NCBI GenBank assembly: GCA_964521815.1
Contig: CAZFSN010000113.1
Span: forward strand, 1 to 10,613
Reading direction: 5' to 3'
Length of the DNA: 10,613 bases
Source of the DNA: JAAEQD01 sp964521815
Lineage (GTDB): Bacteria; Zixibacteria; MSB-5A5; UBA10806; 4484-95
Part shown: piece after piece, positions 6,013 through 10,613 of the stretch
Layout of the letters: each line of letters begins with the position of its first letter
How positions within the stretch are numbered: the first letter of the stretch is position 1
Notes under the pieces: generated by a model
Databases searched by the model: none
Seen by the model: the letters and a program-made list of their open reading frames with translations, nothing else
Told to the model about the DNA's origin: nothing
Made by a program: the position numbers and the translations under genes

Positions 6013-6042
6013 TTAAAGGGATTTCGAGTGAAATCCCTTTAA
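6013..6042. terminator. strong hairpin between convergent genes, possible bidirectional terminator
   Basis: TTAAAGGGATTTC (6013-6025) and GAAATCCCTTTAA (6030-6042) form a perfect 13-base-pair stem with a GAGT loop. It sits between the convergent DUF6249-like and rnhB genes. The downstream T tract is poor on both strands (CTTT on the plus side), so efficiency as a terminator is uncertain. The rest of 5984-6182 holds no gene that I can see. Confidence 0.5.
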
Positions 6043-6182
6043 CTTTGCCTGCACCTGTTTAATTTTCCATCGCCCCAGACTGATGGCAAAAGCAAAACTT
6101 GTGATCGGGTTGATTGTAGCGAAGAGGCTGTCTTAAAAAGCAGACAGACTGCGCGGACGCGTCGGCCTGTTGATTAAATTAC

Positions 6183-6782
6183 TCATTTATCGCCCCAAAA
6201 TGCCATCTGCGAAACCGGCTTGAAACTTCGGCGATGTATAGGACAGGGACCTAGTTCATACAGCATTTCGATGTGCTTTTTCGTGCCGTAACCTTTATGA
6301 CGTTCGAATCCATACCCGGGGTAAATATCGGCCAGCTCAATCATGTAAACATCACGGGTCACTTTGGCTAATATCGAAGCGGCGGAAATCTGGGCGATGA
6401 GTTTGTCGCCGCCGATTACAGCCTCTTGAATAATATCGATTCCGGGTATCTTGAATTTGCCGTCGACTAATATTTTTCCCGGGCGGACAGGAAGCCTTTC
6501 GACCGCTTTTCGCATAGCCAGAAGCGATGCCTGAAGAATATTAATCTTATCGATAACAGAACAAGAAACGCCGGCTACAGCGTAACCGGCGGCTTTATCG
6601 ATAATTTCGGAAAAAACGCGACATCTTTGGGCGGGCGTCAGAAGCTTGGAATCTGCCAGTCCTTTTATCTTTATATCGGAATCAAAAACGACGGCGGCGG
6701 CAACTACCGGCCCGGCTAAAGGTCCCCGACCGGCTTCATCGACTCCGCAGATTATTTCTCGTTTAAGATTCCTCTGCCCCAT
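6183..6782 (-). CDS. rnhB: ribonuclease HII
   Basis: RNase HII cuts the RNA strand of RNA-DNA hybrids and starts removal of single ribonucleotides misincorporated into DNA. The 199-residue length is normal. The N-terminal motif CGVDEAGRGPLAGPV (12-26) carries Asp15 and Glu16. ILVDGKF (104-110) supplies Asp107, and GGDKLIAQISAASILAKVTR (124-143) supplies Asp126. These are the four metal-binding acidic residues, each one position off E. coli numbering. GYGFERHKGYGTKKH and the late PIHRRSF block are also present. The ATG overlaps the rplS stop by one base (TGATG), so it is translationally coupled at the end of the ribosomal cluster. Assignment is secure. Confidence 0.97.
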   Translation of the reverse strand: MGQRNLKREIICGVDEAGRGPLAGPVVAAAVVFDSDIKIKGLADSKLLTPAQRCRVFSEIIDKAAGYAVAGVSCSVIDKINILQASLLAMRKAVERLPVRPGKILVDGKFKIPGIDIIQEAVIGGDKLIAQISAASILAKVTRDVYMIELADIYPGYGFERHKGYGTKKHIEMLYELGPCPIHRRSFKPVSQMAFWGDK

Positions 6783-7135
6783 CAGCTATTGTTTTTGTCT
6801 TTCACCTGGGCCGAAATCCGGGCCGACTTGCCGGTACGATCACGCAGATAGTATAATTTCGACCGCCTGACCGCCCCCTTGCGCATAACCTGAATTTTCT
6901 GCACGTTGGGCGAATGAAGCGGGAAAATCCTTTCCACGCCGATACCGGCCGATATTTTTCTGACCGTGAAAGTGCCGTTAATTCCTTTGCCCTTCTTGGC
7001 GATAACATCCCCCTGAAAAACCTGGATTCTTTCCTTATCGCCTTCCTTGATCCGGACATGTACACGCACGTTATCGCCCGATTTAAAATCAGGCAATTTC
7101 TCTTTTAAATATTTGCTTTCAATTACCTTTAACAT
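6782..7135 (-). CDS. rplS: 50S ribosomal protein bL19
   Basis: bL19 sits at the interface of the large and small ribosomal subunits, near the bridge with 16S rRNA. The 117-residue length is normal. Family hallmarks are GDNVRVHVRIKEGDKERIQ (20-38), VFQGDVIAKKG, FTVRKISAGIGVERIFPLHSP and the basic block KGAVRRSKLYYLRDRTGKSAR. The start at 7135 lies inside the end of trmD (17-base overlap). GGAGG six bases upstream of the ATG gives it a strong ribosome-binding site of its own, as expected for a protein needed in larger amounts than TrmD. Assignment is secure. Confidence 0.98.
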   Translation of the reverse strand: MLKVIESKYLKEKLPDFKSGDNVRVHVRIKEGDKERIQVFQGDVIAKKGKGINGTFTVRKISAGIGVERIFPLHSPNVQKIQVMRKGAVRRSKLYYLRDRTGKSARISAQVKDKNNS

Positions 7136-7856
7136 CTTTATCCTCCAAAGCTAACAATATTTTTTCCTCATCATCAAGTTCTCTAAGATCAAGAAGTTCA
7201 GGCCGTCTGGCAAGCGTTTTTTTTAATGATTTTGCCAATCGCCATTGCCTTATTTTCTCATGATTTCCGCCGGTTAATACTTCCGGAACGCCCAGCCCGT
7301 TAAATTCGCGGGGTTGGGTGTATTCCGGATAGCCTAAAAGTCCTTCAAAAAAGGAGTCTGTCTCCGCGGATGATATTTCTTTAATTACTCTCGGCACTAA
7401 CCTGACTATCGAATCAATAATCACCAGGGCCGGGATTTCGCCGCCGGTCAAAACATAGTCGCCAATCGATATTTCCGTGATATCGAACAACTCTTTGATT
7501 CTCTCATCCACGCCTTTGTAATGCCCGCAAATAATTAGCAGCCAATCCTCAGCCATCAGTTTTTTCGCGGTCACCTGATCGAATTTATCACCCGAGGCAT
7601 CGGTCAGTATTTTCCTGGCTTTATTATTCGGGTCGATAGCCTTAATCGCTTTGAATAACGGTTCGACTTTCATGACCATGCCGCTGCCTCCGCCAAACGG
7701 AGTGTCATCCACCACATGATGTTTATCAGTGGCATAATCACGGATGTTGTGCACGCGAAGGTCAATTATGCCGTTAGCGCGGGCTCGCCCGATAAGGCTA
7801 TGCTGAAGCGGGCTTTCTACCATTTCCGGAAATAATGTAAGGACATCGATTCTCAT
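7119..7856 (-). CDS. trmD: tRNA (guanine37-N1)-methyltransferase
   Basis: TrmD methylates N1 of G37, next to the anticodon, using S-adenosylmethionine, and so prevents +1 frameshifting. It is a SPOUT-fold homodimer. The 245-residue protein shows DDTPFGGGSGMVMK (50-63), GHYKGVDERI (111-120) and the knot motif IGDYVLTGGE (131-140). Arg152 is in IVRLVPRV, and Asp167 in ETDSFFEGLLGYPEYTQP corresponds to the catalytic Asp. The first SAM-loop segment reads LTDASGDKFDQ (84-94), where many homologues have a Ser-Pro-Gln-Gly pattern; this looks like lineage variation. The ATG overlaps the rimM stop by four bases (ATGA). Assignment is secure. Confidence 0.98.
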   Translation of the reverse strand: MRIDVLTLFPEMVESPLQHSLIGRARANGIIDLRVHNIRDYATDKHHVVDDTPFGGGSGMVMKVEPLFKAIKAIDPNNKARKILTDASGDKFDQVTAKKLMAEDWLLIICGHYKGVDERIKELFDITEISIGDYVLTGGEIPALVIIDSIVRLVPRVIKEISSAETDSFFEGLLGYPEYTQPREFNGLGVPEVLTGGNHEKIRQWRLAKSLKKTLARRPELLDLRELDDEEKILLALEDKDVKGN

Positions 7857-8371
7857 ACCAGGAATTCTCTAATTCGACTGATTTTCACTTCTTGCCGTTC
7901 GATTGATACTGACTCGACAACTTCACGTACGAAAGGCACCAGAACTTCGCCATCCACGCTATCGATGACGAGCATTCCATTAGCCGTCATACTTAAAACT
8001 TCTCTTATCTTGCCAAAGATCTTGTTTTGATCGTCTATTACATTCAAGCCGATCAATTCAAACACATAGTATTCGCCGTCTTTCTTTTCCGGAAGGTCAC
8101 CGAAACGGCAAAAAATTTCGCTATTGCACCAGTTCTTCGCGTCCTCGCGGCTGTCAATTCCATCGAATTTAACTCCATAACGACGCCCGTATTGCCTGAT
8201 ATTCTCGATTTTGCTCTGATAGGTACTATTTTTGGCTTTTATTACAACCGACAATCCAAGACGCAGGCTGAGAGCATTTTCGCGATAAGGTTTGATAAAA
8301 ACTTCCCCTAATAGGCCCCGGGGCTTTAAAATAAGCCCCAGGGCTATCAGGGTATTATCATCGGGGCTCAA
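7853..8371 (-). CDS. rimM: 16S rRNA processing protein RimM
   Basis: RimM helps assemble the 30S head domain and binds ribosomal protein uS19. The 172-residue length is normal. The N-terminal barrel has LGLILKPRGLLGEVFIKPY (11-29). The C-terminal PRC barrel begins at GEYYVFELIGLNVID (about 99-113) and contains EVLVPFVREVVESV, close to the family's usual VPF/IP...VV pattern. The only sensible start in the frame is TTG at 8371, one base after the khpA stop. GGAG lies about 13 bases upstream, so initiation may depend on coupling to khpA. A GC-rich stem (GGGGCTT/AAGCCCC, 8320-8339) lies shortly after the start, but it may simply reflect codon content. The gene context rpsP-khpA-rimM-trmD-rplS is diagnostic. 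Confidence 0.96.
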   Translation of the reverse strand: MSPDDNTLIALGLILKPRGLLGEVFIKPYRENALSLRLGLSVVIKAKNSTYQSKIENIRQYGRRYGVKFDGIDSREDAKNWCNSEIFCRFGDLPEKKDGEYYVFELIGLNVIDDQNKIFGKIREVLSMTANGMLVIDSVDGEVLVPFVREVVESVSIERQEVKISRIREFLV

Positions 8372-8372
8372 C

Positions 8373-8603
8373 CTATTCTAATATCTCCAGTAAAGCCCTT
8401 TTACCTTTCTTGGCTGACACGGCCGCTATCAAAGTTCTGATAGCCTTGGCAGTTTGACCTTTGCGTCCAATGACCTTACCCAGGTCTTCCGGAGCGACTC
8501 TCAACTCATAAACCGTCGTCTTTTCGCCCTCAACCTCGGAAACTTCGACATTATCGGGGTGGTCAACCAGAGCACGAGCGATGTTTTCGATGAATACCTT
8601 CAT
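8373..8603 (-). CDS. khpA: KH-domain RNA-binding protein KhpA
   Basis: This is a 76-residue single KH domain protein that binds RNA. In several Gram-positive bacteria it partners with KhpB/Jag and influences cell division and elongation; here the role is inferred only from family. The signature LGKVIGRKGQTAKAIRTLI spans residues 41-59, with the nucleic-acid-contacting GxxG loop GRKG at 46-49. The preceding LVDHPDNVEV is also characteristic. The ATG has AAGGAGG five bases upstream, a very strong site. It lies between rpsP and rimM, its usual position in many bacterial phyla. Confidence 0.95.
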   Translation of the reverse strand: MKVFIENIARALVDHPDNVEVSEVEGEKTTVYELRVAPEDLGKVIGRKGQTAKAIRTLIAAVSAKKGKRALLEILE

Positions 8604-8644
8604 ATTCGCCTCCTTCTACTGATAGTGGTTCAGCGTGAGCTACT

Positions 8645-8995
8645 TCACTCAGCCTTTACGGTTTTTTTCTTTTTCTTTTTGTTTTTCTCTTTGATAGTCT
8701 CCGCGACAATCATCTCAGAGACATCTTCACCCTTTTTGGTCTTTTGATATTTTTCAATCAAGCCAGTCTGTTTGAAAAGGCTGGCGACGGTTTCGGACAT
8801 CTGGGCTCCCTGGTCCAGGTGATGGTAAATTTTATCCTCGTGAAATTTTACCTTGGCCGGTTTATCAATCGGGCTGTACCAGCCGAGAATATCGACGAAT
8901 CTGCCATCACGGGCTTTGTGGGAATCAATTGCAACAATGCGGTAAAACGGCCTTTTTTTGGCTCCCATTCTCCGTAGTCTGATTTTCAGTGACAC
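8645..8995 (-). CDS. rpsP: 30S ribosomal protein bS16
   Basis: bS16 stabilises the 5' and central domains of 16S rRNA. The conserved N terminus is SLKIRLRRMGAKKRPFYRIV, followed by SHKARDGRFVDILGWYSP and a YHHLDQGAQMSETVASL segment. I take the GTG at 8995 as the start because AGGAGG lies four bases before it. The frame extends up to a TTG at 9010, but that would translate the ribosome-binding site. The result is 116 residues with a charged, Lys-rich tail (EKNKKKKKKTVKAE), longer than the E. coli protein (82 residues) but common elsewhere. It follows ffh by a 32-base gap, so it is probably in the same transcript. Confidence 0.97.
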   Translation of the reverse strand: MSLKIRLRRMGAKKRPFYRIVAIDSHKARDGRFVDILGWYSPIDKPAKVKFHEDKIYHHLDQGAQMSETVASLFKQTGLIEKYQKTKKGEDVSEMIVAETIKEKNKKKKKKTVKAE

Positions 8996-9027
8996 TAATC
9001 CTCCTGTCAATATTTATTTACTATAAT

Positions 9028-10344
9028 TTATATCGGAAACCCTTGCGGAAAACCTTTGAAACTAAATTTAGACATTTTCTTGACCATCTTCTGCATCTGC
9101 GTGAACTGCTTTAATAGAACATTAATATCCTGCACGGAAGTTCCGCTTCCGCGAGCGATTCTTTTCCGCCTCGATCCGTTGATTATATGCGGATGGCGGC
9201 GTTCCTCGCCGGTCATCGAGCTAATTATCGCCTCAATCCGTGGCAATGCCTTATCATCGATGGTCAGCCCTTTTAATTTGCCGCCCATCCCCGGTATCAT
9301 CTCCAGAAGCGATTCCAAAGGTCCCATTTTCTTCACCTGTTTGAGCTGGTCGAGAAAGTCCTCGAACGTGAATTCCTCTTTCAGAAGTTTCTGCTCGAGC
9401 TTTTTGGCTTTATCGAAATCCACCGCTTGCTGGGCTTTTTCCACCAGCGTGATAACATCGCCCATACCCAGAATGCGCGAGGCCATGCGGTCGGGATAGA
9501 ATTCCTCGATAGCGTCGAGTTTCTCACCGATACCGACAAATTTCACCGGCACATCGAGTACGGCCTTAATCGATAAAGCCGCACCGCCGCGCGCGTCGCC
9601 ATCCAACTTGGTTAAAGCGACTCCGGTAATGCCTATTTTGTCATTGAACGATGAGGCAACATTGACCGCCTCCTGGCCGGTCATCGAATCGGCCACGAAC
9701 AGCACCTCGGAAGGATTGACCTTAGCTTTAATACGCTCCAACTCAGCCATTAGTTCATCATCGATTTGCAAACGGCCGGCCGTATCCAGTATTACCAGAT
9801 CATACAGCTTATCACGAGCGAATTTGATAGCCTCGGTACAGATTCCAACCGCATCAGAATCATTGGTGAAATACGGAATGTCAATCGATTTGGCCAGTAT
9901 CTCAAGCTGTTTTTTAGCGGCCGGGCGATGAATATCCGCGGCGACTAAAAGAGGATGCTTGCCGCGTGATTTGAATAATTTCGCCAGCTTACCGGAAAGC
10001 GTTGTTTTGCCGCCGCCGTGAAGTCCCACAATCATAACAACGGTTGGGGGCTGAGGCGATTCATTCAGCGGAGCCTGTTTCTGGCCCAGAAGCTTGGCTA
10101 ATTCATCGTTGACAATCTTTATCACCTGCTGGCCGGGCCTGATCGATTTGGTGACTTCCTGACCAACCGCGCGCTCTTGCACATCGGCGATAAATTTCTT
10201 GGCTACTTTATAATTGACATCAGCCTCAAGAAGCGCCACCCGGACTTCTTTCATAGCGGCTTTCACGTCATTCTCATTGAGAAGGCCGCGGCCGGTCAGT
10301 TTCTTGAAAACCGAGTCTAATCTTTCAGTTAATTGTTCAAACAT
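9028..10344 (-). CDS. ffh: signal recognition particle protein Ffh (SRP54)
   Basis: Ffh binds 4.5S RNA and signal sequences of nascent membrane and exported proteins. With FtsY it delivers ribosomes to the Sec translocon. It has 438 residues, close to the usual length of about 450. The N domain is 1-90. The GTPase domain shows G1 GLHGGGKTT (107-115), DIHRPAAKKQL (137-147), G3 DTAGRL (187-192) and G4 TKLDGDARGG (245-254). The Met-rich M domain runs from about 327, with GPLESLLEMIPGMGG and the RNA-binding SRRKRIARGSG (391-401). The G1 loop departs from the common GLQGSGKTT at two positions (Gln to His, Ser to Gly). The ATG has GGTGG nine bases upstream. It heads the rpsP-rnhB cluster. Confidence 0.98.
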   Translation of the reverse strand: MFEQLTERLDSVFKKLTGRGLLNENDVKAAMKEVRVALLEADVNYKVAKKFIADVQERAVGQEVTKSIRPGQQVIKIVNDELAKLLGQKQAPLNESPQPPTVVMIVGLHGGGKTTLSGKLAKLFKSRGKHPLLVAADIHRPAAKKQLEILAKSIDIPYFTNDSDAVGICTEAIKFARDKLYDLVILDTAGRLQIDDELMAELERIKAKVNPSEVLFVADSMTGQEAVNVASSFNDKIGITGVALTKLDGDARGGAALSIKAVLDVPVKFVGIGEKLDAIEEFYPDRMASRILGMGDVITLVEKAQQAVDFDKAKKLEQKLLKEEFTFEDFLDQLKQVKKMGPLESLLEMIPGMGGKLKGLTIDDKALPRIEAIISSMTGEERRHPHIINGSRRKRIARGSGTSVQDINVLLKQFTQMQKMVKKMSKFSFKGFPQGFPI

Positions 10345-10384
10345 AGCTACAATCCACCGTTAGCCCCTAAAACGATAAGATAGT

Positions 10385-10412
10385 ATAATAATAAATAAAT
10401 GTACAATAGCAA
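10385..10412 (-). promoter_or_regulatory. predicted vegetative promoter of the ffh-rpsP-rnhB cluster
   Basis: On the minus strand TTGCTA (10412-10407) is followed by 16 bases and TATTAT (10390-10385), in a very AT-rich gap between the dinB-like end and ffh. Five of six bases match the -10 consensus. A second -10-like TATACT overlaps it. The leader before ffh would be about 35 bases. It is plausible, but the AT-rich background makes chance matches common. Confidence 0.4.
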
Positions 10413-10457
10413 GTTAAATAAATTCAAAAAAACCTTCAAATAAACCTAAAAAAACGT

Positions 10458-10613
10458 TTAAAACAAGGTTCCGGCAAAATTAATAGTATCCTCTCCATAT
10501 TTATCCCGAAGCTTGTCTATCACGTTATCTACTTTGGCTTTTCGGGAATCCTGAGGGTCATTCAACAGATCAGCCTGAACCGGCTATAAATGTACTGACA
10601 CAGGCTGAAATCG
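10458..10613 (-). pseudogene. dinB: DNA polymerase IV (DinB) C-terminal end, apparently frameshifted, cut by window edge
   Basis: The minus strand reads QADLLNDPQDSRKAKVDNVI then DKLRDKYGEDTINFAGTLF up to the TAA at 10458-10460. This matches the tail of Y-family polymerase IV: a clamp-binding motif (QADLL, compare QLxLF), then a basic stretch and an R-D-K-[YF]-G-x-D helix. In that frame a TAG lies at 10584-10586. The sequence just upstream reads sensibly in another frame, ISACVSTFIAGSG (compare GVxVSNL in DinB), and that frame stops at 10570-10572. Joining the two needs a one-base shift somewhere about 10573-10583. It could be a true frameshift that removes the clamp-binding tail, or an assembly error. 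Only about 50 codons are visible, so the family call is moderate. Confidence 0.5.

Noticed and set aside
8027..8311. 94-codon plus-strand open frame within rimM, and similar plus-strand frames within ffh and trmD
   Set aside because: They are antisense shadows of strongly recognised genes and show no family similarity or ribosome-binding sites of their own.
8320..8339. GC-rich stem GGGGCTT/AAGCCCC shortly after the rimM start as a regulatory hairpin
   Set aside because: It lies fully inside well-conserved RimM codons (LILKPRG), and there is no independent sign that it controls translation.
8650..8690. T-rich tract as a terminator or low-complexity repeat
   Set aside because: On the coding strand it is an A-rich run of Lys and Glu codons forming the charged bS16 tail, with no hairpin before it.
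8996..9010. TTG at 9010 as the rpsP start
   Set aside because: It would translate through the AGGAGG ribosome-binding site. bS16 proteins begin at the xxKIRLRR segment, served by GTG at 8995.

Overview
This is a bacterial chromosomal window of moderate GC content with short intergenic gaps. It has no phage, insertion-sequence, CRISPR, tRNA or rRNA features that I can support. The largest block is the conserved translation/secretion cluster ffh-rpsP-khpA-rimM-trmD-rplS-rnhB. This, with an ECF sigma/ZAS anti-sigma pair, an outer-envelope-type small lipoprotein and interspersed HCEDPYGDEAI-type repeats, suggests an uncultured Gram-negative lineage, perhaps of the broad FCB type. That placement is an inference from style only; no marker here fixes the phylum.

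Left part (1-2948). truA is cut by the left edge on the minus strand. It is preceded by an ecfT-like ECF-transporter membrane subunit gene, with an 8-base overlap. An MFS exporter-like gene runs divergently on the plus strand. The next 264 bases carry no credible gene; they hold a dispersed inverted-repeat element (2760-2856).

Middle part (2949-5983). Two Fur-family repressor genes overlap by 4 bases on the minus strand. The first has lost most of the usual regulatory metal ligands; the second keeps its HxH motif. A 15/19 match to the Fur box sits over the predicted -10 region of this operon, which implies autoregulation. A small Met-rich lipoprotein gene (plus strand, TTG start) diverges from them and ends at a clear intrinsic terminator. 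Beyond it is an ECF sigma/anti-sigma operon (minus strand), divergent from a three-helix DUF6249-like membrane protein gene (plus strand). Both sides of this divergent gap carry the same bipartite motif, TGTAACA-N16-TGTCYTA, facing outward. This is the strongest regulatory observation in the window: the sigma factor probably drives its own operon and the membrane protein gene.

Right part (6183-10613). All seven genes of the conserved cluster run on the minus strand with overlaps or short gaps. They act in co-translational protein targeting (Ffh), ribosome composition and maturation (S16, L19, RimM), tRNA m1G37 methylation (TrmD), RNA binding (KhpA) and RNA-DNA hybrid removal (RNase HII). A vegetative-looking promoter lies upstream of ffh. 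At the right edge is the 3' end of a DNA polymerase IV-like gene (dinB). Its clamp-binding tail is in a different reading frame from the preceding segment, so it may be frameshifted.
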